Source: Aspidapion aeneum (taxonomy: Eukaryota; Arthropoda; Insecta; Coleoptera; Brentidae). From it: 64,000 bases of DNA. This document shows, piece by piece, positions 31,247-42,376 of this stretch. A program made the position numbers and the translations under genes. How positions within the stretch are numbered: the stretch's first letter is position 1; each line of letters begins with the position of its first letter. Below the pieces are notes generated by a model. The model searched no databases and was not told the origin of the DNA. It worked only from the letters and a program-made list of their open reading frames with translations. Location: positions 2,965,501-3,029,500 of the forward strand of contig OY755047.1 in NCBI GenBank assembly GCA_963576565.1, given 5' to 3'.

Positions 31247-32603
31247 CCTACTAAATAAAAAATAACATATATATTTTTTTTTGCTTTGAAAGGTTAACGC
31301 TTGTAGTGGAATATTTTACATGTGGTTTAGGAGATACGTCCTTGTACTATAATTTTTTTTAATCAAGATTTAATCTAGATAATTATTAAATTATAAAAAT
31401 AAATCAAAAACCACAAATTGCTCAAAAAATTCCTGACGTTTTATTCAAGCTTAGACAGGTGTGAGCGATAATAAATTCAGAAAATTTCCTAAAATTCCAA
31501 GAAAACAACTACAAAACTACGGAAAAATTCCTGACTTCCTGTGAACAATCATTCATTGACGGATTATTTAATACAAATTTAATTACTTAATATCTGTATG
31601 ACGTATTTTGATAACTATTATTGTAATATAATACCCATTTTATACTGGGTGATTGTGACACTTGTCATAAGTGGTATGACAGATATATAGAGCTAAAAGA
31701 CAAGGAGAGACAGATAAAGACAGATAGTGGCAGGAAGATACATCAGAGCTATCAAAACGGACGGGCCATGATCTTTTTGACAGTTATCAGCTGTTTACCA
31801 TAACAAATAGCATAGGTCAACGAAAAAAAGTTGTAAAAAGTTGTCTCAAAAGAGACGGGCGACGATCCTCCACTTTGTTGACGTCACCTCATTCACAGGC
31901 TGATTGTCTTTAAAATATTCAAGTTGGAATGACGGTTCATGAATATTTGATTTTTAAAAAAATAAAGCCGGTGTTTAAATTGTTTTTACTATATTCTTGC
32001 AGAACAATTTTTTTTAATGTACAGTAATCCTTAATTTTTCAGAGCCACTTCATTAGCTCACACTAAAATTAAATTTAAAGCAGAAGCGAATGTAACAAAC
32101 ACAGATGACAAAGTCAAATACATGTCAAATATAGTTGGCATGTGGTACATGGCAGGTAATTTGAATTGATTGAATTGAAGATTTTATCCTTTTAATGATC
32201 TTGGATCCTTACAAAAGTTTGGTGGTATATCGGGATGGTGTCTGAGAATATTTCACTGAAATTTCGGGGAAATCTGTCGTGCCATTTTAAAAATATCATT
32301 AAAAAACCTCTGACTTCCCATAAGACCCAATGTAAAAGTCAGCCTCCCGAGAACAGCTGATTTTTTCAGGGTCGTGGCCTGTATTTTTTTGTTGTCCTTG
32401 ATCTAATCTTTAGTAGAAAATGAAACATCAAAGGAAGTTTGATCACCTTGTAATATGTGGGAGATTCCCACAACATAACTGATTCAAATAATTTTCTAAC
32501 TGTTTTAATCGGTCTGTAAATATGACGCACGAGATTTCTGAAAAAATTTTATACATAAATAACATGATTTCACATAAAAAATTAAGGCAACAATTGTTAA
32601 TAC
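31247..32603. other. Unassigned
   Basis: A purine-rich stretch (31700-31740) and a solitary TTAGCTCACACTA at about 32053, matching the terminal hairpin half-site of element F, are the only notable items. No gene. Confidence 0.35.
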
Positions 32604-32754
32604 CAATGGCACACCCGGGGGGGGGGGCGGTAAGATTTTTTTAAAATATATTTCTCAAAATTTTTATGAATAAACACAAAAAATAGCATAAAAATACGCC
32701 TCGGCCCCCCCTAGAGTCCTCGCCCCACAAGACATATTCCTGGGTGCGCCACTG
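32604..32754. mobile_element. Short hAT MITE with poly-G
   Basis: Ends are CAATGGCACACCC and GGGTGCGCCACTG (inverted). TTAATAC is duplicated on both sides (32597-32603, 32755-32761), 8 bp if the first C is counted in the target. It is 151 bp. Confidence 0.88.
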
Positions 32755-32967
32755 TTAATACCGATTAATAACTTTACCAGACTTTTAAATTAAGTGTTTT
32801 AAATATGATTTTAATTGTTTAGTCACTTTGTTCAGTTTTTTGTCGACTAATACTGTAGTTCAGGTCCTGCATGTGAGATTTCAGCGATATACTGCATTTA
32901 TAGTACAGTCATTATAGAATTTCAGTTTGCAAAAGGTGGTATAGCCGCGATTTTGACATATCTTGTT

Positions 32968-33182
32968 CAGCGGCGTAGCGTGCCTGACGGGGCGGGGGGG
33001 GGGGTCCGACAGCTACAAAGGGCGTCCTCAAAATATTGCGACCAAAAAAAAATAAGGTCATCATGTTTTTTGTTTCCTTTACCTGCCCTGCTCCTTTATA
33101 AAGCTTCGGGCACCCATGGGGCGCCACTACCTTCGGGGCGGGGGGGGGGGACCCCCCGCCCCCCCCCCACACCATGCCACTG
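32968..33182. mobile_element. Short hAT MITE with poly-G
   Basis: Ends are CAGCGGCGTAGCGTGCC and ...GCATGGTG-type complement ending CCACTG. ATCTTGTT is duplicated perfectly (32960-32967, 33183-33190). It is 215 bp and the two G/C runs near 32990 and 33140-33170 face each other. Frames across the G tracts are not genes. Confidence 0.9.
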
Positions 33183-33189
33183 ATCTTGT

Positions 33190-33900
33190 TGACATTGGAG
33201 TCCTAAAAACAAATTTGATTTTTTGACCTCTGGGGGGCCGGCTCCCGGTTTTTTTTTGAATTACTTGGTTACTGTACGTTGCAGAAACAAAAGTTAAAGG
33301 CAAGAAAATTTTCTACAAAAGGGCTCTTGTAATTTTTTTGTCAGACGAATGGTTTTTGAGTCATGACGCTAAAAATTTCGCGGTTATTTTGGATTATTAC
33401 CAATTTCTTTTTTAACTGCTTATTTTTGGGACATAACATAAAATAAAGATTATAGAATAAGACATCACTAAGTTCTCTCTGTAGTACCTTTGCTGAGATA
33501 CGAGCATAGAAATGTGTTAGCAGTGCTCCCGTTTCCTATGTATTTCCATAGTGTATGCAAAATAAACCGAAATTATTCAGTTTTATGTAATTGTTTCAAA
33601 AGGTAAGCATTTTACAAAAAGTGTGTAATTAACTTTATTGTAGAAAACTAAATTATCTCTTAAACGATGTATCACCTAAGTTAACCAAGTCCACGGTTAG
33701 CATTTAATTGGCATTCATAAATTGGGGTTATTTTTTAGGATCATGTTTTTTTAAGTTTTATTCAGTTATCATTTTAGGGAAAAATGTTAAAATGACTTTT
33801 TAAGAGAAAATAAAACAAGGTATCACGAAGTTATGTTAAAGCTATTATTGACACTCCAGAGGCGTCCGCATATTAAGGTTTTTTTTAAATAATGAATAAA
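33190..33900. repeat. Dispersed repeat Q, copy 3
   Basis: Matches copy 1 (5975-6200) in the first 230 bp and copy 2 (26086-26560) further on: TTACTTGGT, GTCAGACGAATGG, TTTTTGAGTCATGACGC, then ACTTTATTGTAGAAAACTAA and AACGATGTATCACC. It lies directly beside the target duplication of the previous MITE. Confidence 0.5.
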
Positions 33901-35694
33901 AAAATTTTAGCTGGGAAAAATGCAGGGGGCGGTTTTAAACAAGTTTAAATACGTTCGCGATCAGTTGACAAAGGCTTGGTTAAAACCGATTTCAACCTTC
34001 CAAATGGGGCAAATATATTCTATTAATTAGTCCTAAAGGTTTAAAATTTACAAATCAGTTCATAAATGTGATTTTTAATAACTTTTTTAAAAAAATAGTC
34101 TTACTTCATTTAAAGAAAGGCAAGTATGAATCAGAAAAAAATTAAAGAATCTTAAGGAGAAGAAAAAACAGTTAAAAAAAGAATGTTTTTAAATTGCTCT
34201 TTTTCGCATCAACACCTAATTAAAGGTTACCATTCTGGTTAACTTTTATTCATGAATGAATGGACCTTTTCGGTTCTTAGACTGATAAAAAATATATGGA
34301 TAACCCATCACAATGCATTTATTATATCTATGCAGGACACCTAGGTATTCTTCAGTTTCAAGGGTACAATGAGCAATTTTTGAAAATTTATTCGAATAAA
34401 ATCAGCAACTTGCAGTAACGTGTGGTCATCCAAGTTAGCCTGGAGTCGAGACCCTGTAGGAGAAAGGGAGGCAATACTTAGTTTTATTGACTTCAAGGGA
34501 GGCTCGCCCCCCCCCCCCCTTCAAATGTAACATTTTTTAAACGTATTTTGCACATATTTCATGAATAAACAGATAAAATAGCATAAAATACGACATCATG
34601 GGGCCAGAAACACCCCCCCCCAAAGGCCTTGGGACCCCTTAGGACATATTTCTGTGTGTGCCACTGTCAATACAACATGGCAGTAGCAGAACTTTGTGTG
34701 ACTAAAAAAAGATTCAGGGTATTTCTACCAAATGTTTAACCACAAGTTATTTAAAAACATAGCTATAGTTTTTGCAAAGTCAGTTGAACAAAGGTTAAAG
34801 CCGACCATCGGCATATCCTTTAAAGAAAGTGACATGGGCGGTGGTAGATATACTCATGAGAATTAAAAAATTATTTTATTTAATTATGGCGTAAACTAAA
34901 GAAATAAAAATAGATAATAAAACTTTCTATTCCTACACCTACAGAAACGACACTGATTTATTTTATAACTCTGCATACTACCCACTAAAGGGGTCCTGAA
35001 ACGAACCCCTGAAAGCAATTAAAAGCGCGTCTCAAAAAAATCTGCCAATCAGGTGCCGTCTATCCACCTGGCCTCGGTCCGTCGGAAAACAAATACTTTA
35101 TTGTCGGACCGCAAAGAGCCGCGCCTTTTCTCTGTCGGTAGGGTTGAAATTATACCAGGAAGATTTTATATGAATTTGGACAACTTTTGAAGGGCAGATT
35201 AATGCAAAATTTCATAAAAATGATAGAACCCGTATTAGGAGCATTTCAGGTGACTTTGCAAAAACTATACCTACTACTACTATGTTTAGGGTTTCTAATT
35301 CAATTTTATTTAAAAAAACTAACCCATTCCGCCATGAAATGAATCAAAATTTATCAAAAAATTATGCTGAAATAATTGAAACGTATTGTAAAAAGCGTAA
35401 ATTAAAACATCCCCGCTCCACGCACATAAACAATGCGAGTAATACAACTAACTGATGACATGTGCCTGTCACAAGATTTCTTTGATTTTTCCTATTTAAA
35501 CAACGTTAAAATGTCAAACATTGGCCCTTTCTGTGTCACTCATTGGCTACTGAATCGATCTGTCTTCGAAGGAGCCAACAGAAAAGTGGCACATAATCAT
35601 TAGACAGCGTGTCCTACGCTGCTTTGTTAATAGATTTACTGTACCATTACATGCATTTGGTTTTATTTCTACTCATGTTTCCATTTTTATGGTA
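33901..35694. other. Unassigned, with a decayed poly-G MITE end
   Basis: At 34505-34666 a C tract, a second C tract (34613) and a GTGTGCCACTG end resemble the hAT MITEs above, but the left terminus is missing. 34990-35160 is more GC-rich (GGGGTCCTGAAACGAACCCC forms a short inverted repeat at 34989). No gene recognised. Confidence 0.35.
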
Positions 35695-35917
35695 CAGTGA
35701 AACCTCCCATAAGCGGACACTCACGGTTTCGTCGATTTTGTCCGCTTATTGGAGGTGTCCGCTTATAAGAGGAAACTGCGAAATTTCAATATATATTTAT
35801 TAACAATTTCCGCTGCTTGATTTTTCCGATATTAAGTTTTTCAGCGATCTTTCGTGCTGATGGATGTTTCTTCTCCGAAACGTTAACAATCTCCATTTTT
35901 TCATGTAAACTAAGAAG

Positions 35918-36172
35918 TTTTGAAGTGTAAACTTCTTTAGGCGCGTTGAACAGTTTTTGCGGGTAGTGAATTGAACTGAGCCGTTAGGCTCGGCTATGTA
36001 ACGCTCATTCGGGTGAAATCGGCTCGAGTCGACTAACTGTGAGAAACATTCAGCGAGCGATATGATGATGCAGATGAAGGCCAGTACACAGAAAAGTTCG
36101 GTTCGGTCCGCTTTGCAGAATATGTTATGGGCCAATATTATTAATTTCGCCTTGTTGAAGTTTACACTTCTG
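35918..36172. mobile_element. MITE T inside pogo H2
   Basis: Ends TGAAGTGTAAACTTC and GAAGTTTACACTTC are inverted copies, continuing for a few bases (TTTAGGCG / CGCCTTG). The sister copies H1 and H3 lack it. Part of its right half (GGGCCAATATTATTAAT) resembles 29890. No coding sequence; a 130-codon frame crossing it is a chance product. Confidence 0.7.
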
Positions 36173-36839
36173 CCGTGTGGTCTTAAACACACACAATAAT
36201 TTTTTTACTATGTACTATTTTAAAGAGATCTATTACTACCCAATTGAACAATAAAAATAAAAGACAGCCAAGCCAGAATAAAATATGTTGTAAATACGAC
36301 AGAAGTATTTAGTATCCGCATTAAATTGGAAAGAGGTAATTTCCCGACTGCAGAGTGCGTTGTTGCCAACATACTACATAATATTTGTGCCCATGTTGTG
36401 CAGCGCTCCGTCCCGTTGTCAAAAGTTTGCGTCCGGTTAAGGGAGGTTTCAAAATTTTTTCACGAAAAAAAATTGTCCGCGGCCGGTTATTAGAGTGTCC
36501 GGTTATAGGAGTGAATTTTACATGTAAATAAATAGGGAGAAGCGTGGTTCCAAAAATAAGGTGACCAACTGTCTGGCAAGAGGCGATAAAAAGTTTTTGA
36601 GAAATGTATTTACGCATAGAAAAATGGTTACACCATATTTTTGAAATCTAACGTTCGACCTGACATCTTGCTCCAACATTTTAATTTGTCGCTTATTTTT
36701 GACTCCGTAAAATCGTCTAAAATCGTCTATTGAGCATTTATAATGAAAAAAATGATGCAGAAACAATTATGATAATGATGATTTACAGAAATTCAGCAGT
36801 TCGGTTTGGTTCGGGTCGATCTTAGATTAGGTTGGCTGT

Positions 36840-36901
36840 GTCTTAAAGTAATTCAGCAGGAGTCGGCTGCTGCGCCGACTCCTGCTGAATTACTTTAAGA
36901 C
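36840..36901. repeat. Perfect 28-bp-arm hairpin
   Basis: The arms 36840-36867 and 36874-36901 are exact complements around a 6-nt loop (TGCTGC). The inner part is CAGCAGGAGTCGGC / GCCGACTCCTGCTG. A related, diverged hairpin (CAAGAATCGGC tgt GCCGATTCTTG) lies at about 37067-37091, on the far side of a pentamer array. Confidence 0.95.
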
Positions 36902-37047
36902 CCAACAAATCTAACCTAAAACCAAACCGAACGGAACTTAACTGAATCAAACCGAACCGAACTAAACCAAAACGAACGGAACCGAACCAAACCAAACCAA
37001 ACCGAACCGAACCGGACTGAACGAAACCGAACCGAACCGAACCGTAC
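36902..37047. repeat. (AACCG)n-like pentamer array
   Basis: A 5-bp periodic run of AACCG, AACCA, AACTA and AACGG units. The complement is TTCGG/TTAGG-like. It lies between two related hairpins. Similar pentamers occur in foldbacks K1 and K2 and at 8350. Confidence 0.85.
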
Positions 37048-37133
37048 CGCACAAACAATCAGCAAGAATCGGCTGTGCCGATTCTTGTTGAATAGTTCTA
37101 ACTAAATAATTTCCTATAATTTGGGCCTTTAAT

Positions 37134-37260
37134 CCTCAGATGCACCGTAACAAGGCTTTGCTAATCCATTCTCCATCTTTGTTGTTTTGTATGTGAGCAA
37201 CAAGGACTTAATCGCGATTAAATCCATGATCGCGCTTCAGTGCTTACGGTGCATCTGAGG
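37134..37260. repeat. Short element with perfect 17-bp inverted ends
   Basis: CCTCAGATGCACCGTAA (37134-37150) and its exact complement (37244-37260) bound a 93-bp middle containing AATCGCGATT. It is likely a tiny MITE or a hairpin-forming remnant. No target duplication was identified. Confidence 0.75.
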
Positions 37261-37758
37261 GTAAGTCAGCGTAAGCAAATCCAATTGGGAAATTTGAAAT
37301 TGCCGAATGACCTGGAAAGTGTCGGCCAAGCAAAAACTTTCTATCAATGTGTCAAAACATCTGTGGGAAGGTCAACTGTACAAATTTTCAAAATTATGTG
37401 AAAAAACCGAGAAAAAACACGAAAAAGTAGGTATGTAATTAATTTAAAATTGTTAAATTATTAATCCTAAGCTAATTTATAAATTTATGTCGAAAATTTG
37501 ACGATGCAGTGATAGAAATTGATTTTTTTCAACCAAAACAAGTCAAAGAAAATCACGATGTAACGTTTTTTAAAAAAATATTTAAAAAAAACCATACTTT
37601 TTTTTTTAATTTCCCGTATCCAAATCGACTAAAAATAGTCCAAAGAATCATTTTCATACAAAAAAATCGTTATATAGGGCGTTTTGACGAGCGAGGTATA
37701 ACGTAGTAGAACCGGAGTGTCCGCTTAATAGGGGTGTCCGCAAGGAGAGGTTTCACTG

Positions 37759-38102
37759 TATATCCCATTTTAGGATATAAAAAATATATTTTTTTATTGT
37801 GGTCTACTTTTTGCTAAAAAAAACTCCAAGATTCATAAAAGGGGTTTGACCCTTAGAAACCGCAGCAGCGCCGCCGCCACAAACATTTTTCGCAACGAAG
37901 GGCGAACGAGGTGATTAATTTAAAACCAAACATACCGACTCTAAACCCATAATTTGGGATGCCCTATAATCCTGCAATCCTCCATAAACGATTATGCAGT
38001 CCGATATACGGCTCTCGGCGATATACAACTTTTTGGCAACTCGTAATATTGGGTTTTTATAAATGTTGATTCATTTTTTAGGCTAGCTGTCCTTGTGAGA
38101 GA
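37759..38102. other. Unassigned
   Basis: A short CG-rich patch (CCGCAGCAGCGCCGCCGCC at 37860) but no gene. Confidence 0.3.
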
Positions 38103-38786
38103 CAAGACGCTAGCGCTACCAATTCCACTTTCAATCCCTGACTTCGCATGCGCAGATCTACCAATATTATTTACCTCATGTATTAGAATAGATGAATACA
38201 GGGTGATTTTCACTTGAATGATTCTAACCACATGAAAATAGAAAGTTTCAAAAACCTAACCTAACAAAACCTAATCAAATCTAACCGAACCGAACCAAAG
38301 GAAACTGAACCAATAATTTTTTTCAAAAAAAAACTTTCCTGACTTCCTGCCCCGGATCCTAGAGGATGTGAATCCGAACCGAACCAAACCGAACCTAACT
38401 AAACTGAACCAAACCTAACCTAACCAAACTAAACTACAACACGTACTGCTAATTAGGTTTAGTTGGGTAGGGTTAGGTTTGGATAGGTTCGGTTCGGTAC
38501 GGTCTGGTTCGGATTCACATCCTCTAGGATCCCGGGTAGGAAGTCAGGAAAGTTTTTTTTTTGAAAACAAAAATATTGGTTTAGTTTGCTTTGGTTCGGT
38601 TCGGTTAGATCTGATTAGGTTTCGTTAGGTTAGGTTTTTGAAACTTTCTATTTTCATGTGGTTAGAATCATTCAAGTGAAAATCACCCTGTACATCTATT
38701 CTAATACATGAGATAAATAATATTGGTAGATCTACGCATGTGAAGTCAGGGATTGGAAGTGGACTTGGTAGGGCTAGCGTCTTGTA
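38103..38786. mobile_element. Pentamer-rich foldback K2
   Basis: Second copy of K1, same orientation, more than 90% similar by eye. CAAGACGCTAGCGCTACC at the left and GGGCTAGCGTCTTGTA at the right, with arms of about 320 bp. No matching target duplication is visible here, unlike K1. Confidence 0.85.
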
Positions 38787-38960
38787 TTTGACAAAAGTAT
38801 TTATACGAGGTGTAACCATTACATTTTAAGACTGGCCCCCGTACTAATAGGTTTTATATCTCCACGCCTCGGGCGGTTGGAGTTATTTACGTTGATGTGC
38901 GTTCTACTACTGCGCGCAATCTTGTCGTCTTTCCTTTACTAGTTTGGCTTACGCAGTGGT

Positions 38961-39150
38961 TTGAAGCGGATCGTGCATAGCTCATTTGTCGGAACGGCTT
39001 CTGAATACTTTCTAATGCTAAAAGATGTCTTCGGACAACAGTGTACGAGTATGTCTCGTCCAATAATTTTTATGTGGCATAAAAGCTTTTTCGAGGGTCG
39101 TGAAGAAGTTACAGATGATGAACGAGAAGGGCGCTCCAGCACATCCATAA
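38961..39150 (+). pseudogene. mariner transposase, N-terminal DNA-binding part
   Basis: Reads SEYFLMLKDVFGQQCTSMSR then FMWHKSFFEGREEVTDDERE and GRSSTS. This is the first helix-turn-helix region that binds the inverted repeats, with the conserved WH--F--GRE--DDER-GR signature. The frame breaks down after about 39150 and the linker and first catalytic aspartate are missing. Confidence 0.88.
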
Positions 39151-39233
39151 CAGCGATGCTCCTTTTTCTTATTGAATGGGCGCGTTAGGGTCAAAGAGTG
39201 AACCAACATTTATATTTGGAATTATTTATGTAG

Positions 39234-39509
39234 CTAAGGGAACCTGTAAGGAAAGAACGTCCAGATTTGCGGAAGAACAACGCGTGGCTGCTCTACCAGG
39301 ATAATGCACCAGCCCACAATGCTCTATCCATTAAACAGTTTTTAGCTAATAAGATCATAGTCGTTAACCACCAGAGTTGGCCCCTTGCGACTTCAACCTG
39401 TTTTCGAAAGTGAAAAAATCGTTAAAAGGAACCCGTTTTGAAATATTAGAACACGTCAAGAAAAAAACGGCAAGACTTCTTAACAGCCTCTCTTCTGATG
39501 ATTTCTAAA
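39234..39509 (+). pseudogene. mariner transposase, C-terminal catalytic part
   Basis: Reads LRKNNAWLLYQDNAPAHNAL, which carries the second catalytic aspartate in the QDNAPAH box, then after a frame slip near 39380 APCDFNLFSKVKKSLKGTRF, which carries the third aspartate. It ends SSDDF then a TAA at 39507-39509, with further mariner-like sequence beyond. A few codons of the PYSPDLAP box are lost at the slip. Inactive. Confidence 0.88.
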
Positions 39510-39646
39510 ATTGCTTCCAACATTGGAAAAAAACGTCGATAGAGAAGGGGATAACATTAATAGGGAACATCATTAAGTTGCATTATTATTTAAATAAAGT
39601 AAATTTTTTACAACAGTCTCATAATTTTATTTTAACACCTCGTATA

Positions 39647-40036
39647 CTCTCGAGGGCCGCTCTTATGAAAGTAACTCCCAGACAGCTTTGAGTGACTACC
39701 AAACAGGGCTCTTATAGTCTGTATTAAATGAAAAAGAACAAACGCAGAACTGTTATTAAAACAATTACAAAACCAAAATAAAACCAAAATGTAAAAGAAT
39801 TGTCGAACAATATCCAAACCTGCTATGAAATACAATGCAATTGCTCATTCATTGGATAACTGTGACGTAGCACTGACGTAACGGTCGCCATGACACTCGA
39901 GTGATCAGTCAACCGTTTCTTTACGAACCGTCTGCTAATGACGGGGAAAACCGAAAGCAACGTTGCCAACGTTAGCTCAAAGTATAGTTTATTGGTAAAA
40001 GCGCGTACTGCCAAGTCGCATTTTCAGATGTAGACA
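39647..40036. other. Unassigned
   Basis: No gene or shared repeat. Confidence 0.3.
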
Positions 40037-40640
40037 CTGTACTACTACTATGTCGGTTTAGAACGTTTTTCTACGTTGTCCGACGCCTATTCTCCACCAC
40101 CTTGGATCCTGATAATCATCTTTTGTCAGGTTTTTTTGTCTCATTGATCTTTGGATTGACTGTTGCGATCCTAGTTTAGGACGCCCTCTTTTTCTGTGCC
40201 CTATTGGTTGCCATTCTAGGACCTGCTTTGATAATCTTTCGTCGTTCGTCCGTTTGCATCCATTTCGACAGTTGACAGTTGACAGTTTCCATTTTTGTTT
40301 TGTGTTTTTCTGTTACGCGTGCTTTTCTAGTGTTTCATATATGTTAAATTTTACATTCTTTTTTTATCTCTCTGCTCCATAAAATACTGTTAAGACATCC
40401 AATAACCTATTTTGCTTTTATTATTATTTTTTCCAGTTCTTTATAGTCTGTTCCTGTCTTATCAAATGTTGCACCCAAGTATACATAATCATTGCATGAA
40501 GATATTGTTTGTCCATTGTCTCACTTGATTCGTTTCCAATACATAAGTACTGTGTCTTGTCCACGTTAACTGTTAACCCCCACTTTTGGTATTCTTCCAT
40601 TAACTTTCTCATTATACTTGAAGTTGTTTCAGACCCGAGA
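40037..40640 (-). pseudogene. LINE relic, minus strand
   Basis: From the 3' (TAG)n tail (TACTACTACTATGTCGG at 40039) reading leftwards on the minus strand: a RKRGRPKL block (about 40180), an internal gap around 40250, the KNVKFNIYET region (about 40335), GCLNSILWSREI, and KLMEEYQKWGLTVNVDKTQY (about 40555-40610). Frames are broken. An internal deletion removes the IRNEIIKER and GHVQRM region. Same subfamily as the copy at 12763. Confidence 0.85.
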
Positions 40641-42085
40641 TAATTCGTGTTCTTCATAATAAAACTTAACATATTTTTTTTAGTTTGATAGCCAAAAAAA
40701 GAAAGTACCCTAGACCATGTCACATTTTTAAATGTAGACAGTGTACTTCTGTGAAATTTGTACCGGATACAAATGACAGGAATGTTGCATTTAACCGCAT
40801 GACATGATATGCAAAAAATTTCTCACACTCACACAATTTTAACCTTTTTAGTAAACTGCTGGTGGGCAGTTTCTGGGTGTCTATCTTATGAGACAATGTC
40901 CCCAAGTGAAACACCTGACCGCAATATGATTGTAGGTATGCAAGTGAAATCATACCATTTAGTTTAGTTTGCTGTACTTGCTAAAAGTTAGTACAAATAT
41001 TACTCACAACTATTTTAGTAGGGGAGGAAATTAAGATTTTGAGAATTTATTTTCTTACTCAGCAAATATCGATAGAATTGTTCATTGATCAGAAGAAAGA
41101 AAGAAGATCAATTCTATGCAAAATTTGTTATATGAATAGGTGGAGTTTTCCGATGGGTTCTAGAACACAATGCAAAAGAAGAAATGAATACTAGGAACTT
41201 ATTTTCCTAGTAACAATGGATTTTTCCTATAAAAAATGTTATTACAAGAATTGTCATATGAAGAAAGAAATCGATTTTGGAGCGAAAACATGGAGATTTT
41301 ACAAAATTGTATATTTTAGCTGGCTTGCACAGCTAACTATCAACGTTAGGATGCTAAGTGATGCATCAGAAGAAGCGAAATTAAAAGTACTATAAAAAAT
41401 TATTCTTAACGCTTTTTGTTAGGATGCATCGTTTTGCTGCAAATTCACTTTTTCTATAATCTTGTGAACAGTTTTAGAAACCACCCTCTTTAAGGCAGTC
41501 TTTAGGGGTACCATCCATCGAACTTTAAAAAAGTAAAATCAATATCCTCTTCTGTGAAAGGTTTAAAGCTTTCTATGTAACAAAAAAAAACATATGTCAA
41601 TAATATTGTAGCTACAATAAAATGAGCATGGGTATTAGTTTAGTTCTTTTGCGAACGAAAATACTAATAATCTTGGTATATCTAAAAAACTACTTGATTT
41701 ATAAAAAATTTGTAGTGTCAAAATTTGTTTGCCTTTAAGAAAGGAGTAAAATAAGCTTAAAGAAATTAAAATCGGACCACTGACTAGGGAGATACGCTTA
41801 AACCCCAAACGACCACGAGTTTGATCACGTGACCAAACTTTTTTTGTACTCTTATGGGTGCTTAATAAAACCCCACAGTCAAATCTAGCGAACATATTCG
41901 GTCACACTTGACAGGAGCCAGCGCCTAGACTAACTAGAAAATGTTAAAAAATTCATAAAATTTCGAGAAGAGGATGAGCTAGGATTTATATGAATATGGC
42001 TCTGAAGTCAGGAAAGAGTCCATATTCAAGCATTGAATTATATACGAAGTAACTGGAACGGCCACTGCTATACATTACGTATATG
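40641..42085. other. Unassigned AT-rich DNA
   Basis: No gene recognised on either strand. Confidence 0.35.
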
Positions 42086-42302
42086 GGACAGTGAGGCAAA
42101 AATTTTATGAGTTTTTTTAGAGTGAGAACATACAATAAATGGTAGGTAGTGTAACCTTTCTCTCTCTAGTTCTACTCACTGGTGCTATTCTGTGAACTTC
42201 AACGAGATTGTCATTTGTGATATGTCAATGAAGTGTTTATCAGCGGCTGTCAGTATTTTTTAAAATTGTTTTTTCAAAAGTGTTTGTTAAATAAAAATAA
42301 AA

Positions 42303-42370
42303 ATGGAAACGCGATGCGTTGTGTGTAAAAACGAATTTTATAGGAGTGAAAAACCAGTTTCCTTTTTGAA
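42303..42370 (+). CDS. Candidate first exon of a THAP-domain protein
   Basis: ATG (context AAAATGG) opens a 22-codon stretch reading METRCVVCKNEF then YRSEKPVSFLK, ending at GAA|GTAAGT, a strong 5' splice site. The C-x2-C pair, the K-N following it and the PVSF-K ending match the start of the THAP zinc finger (C-x2-4-C ... C-x2-H), a sequence-specific DNA-binding fold. The splice position inside the Lys codon after VSF-, phase 2, is what I recall for the first intron of human THAP1. The remaining half of the finger (WP/FP, Cys-x2-His) should be in a second exon; I did not find one before 43190. Sequence before the ATG is A/T-rich. It could be a host gene's first exon or that of a P/THAP transposase. 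Confidence 0.55.
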
Positions 42371-42376
42371 GTAAGT
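42371..42376 (+). promoter_or_regulatory. Putative 5' splice site (GTAAGT)
   Basis: Consensus donor directly following the THAP-like coding stretch; without splicing the frame stops at once (TAA). Confidence 0.45.

Larger units (their letters stand above)
35695..37758 (-). mobile_element. pogo/Tigger-type element H2, with several insertions
   Basis: Ends are CAGTGAAACCTCCCATAAGC and ...GGAGAGGTTTCACTG with TA outside (35693-35694, 37759-37760). The pogo helix-turn-helix block reads on the minus strand near 35960-35810 (LHEKMEIVNVSEKKHPSARK) but has lost its start and is frameshifted at IGK. A 255-bp MITE lies at 35918-36172. From about 36556 (AAGGTGACCAACTG) to 37710 the element is replaced by foreign sequence, including the hairpin at 36840 and the inverted repeat at 37134. 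Confidence 0.8.
38804..39644 (+). mobile_element. mariner element with internal deletion
   Basis: Inverted ends TACGAGGTGTAACCATTACA and the complement ending AACACCTCGTA, with TA on both sides (38802-38803, 39645-39646). It is 841 bp; active mariners are about 1.3 kb, so roughly 450 bp of the middle is gone. It contains two separated transposase pieces. It begins 17 bp after foldback K2. Confidence 0.92.

Noticed and set aside
32912..33183. Gly/Pro-rich frames on both strands
   Set aside because: Produced by the G and C tracts of a hAT MITE.
35800..36192. 130-codon minus-strand frame
   Set aside because: It crosses pogo sequence and both ends of an inserted MITE, so it cannot be an ancestral gene.
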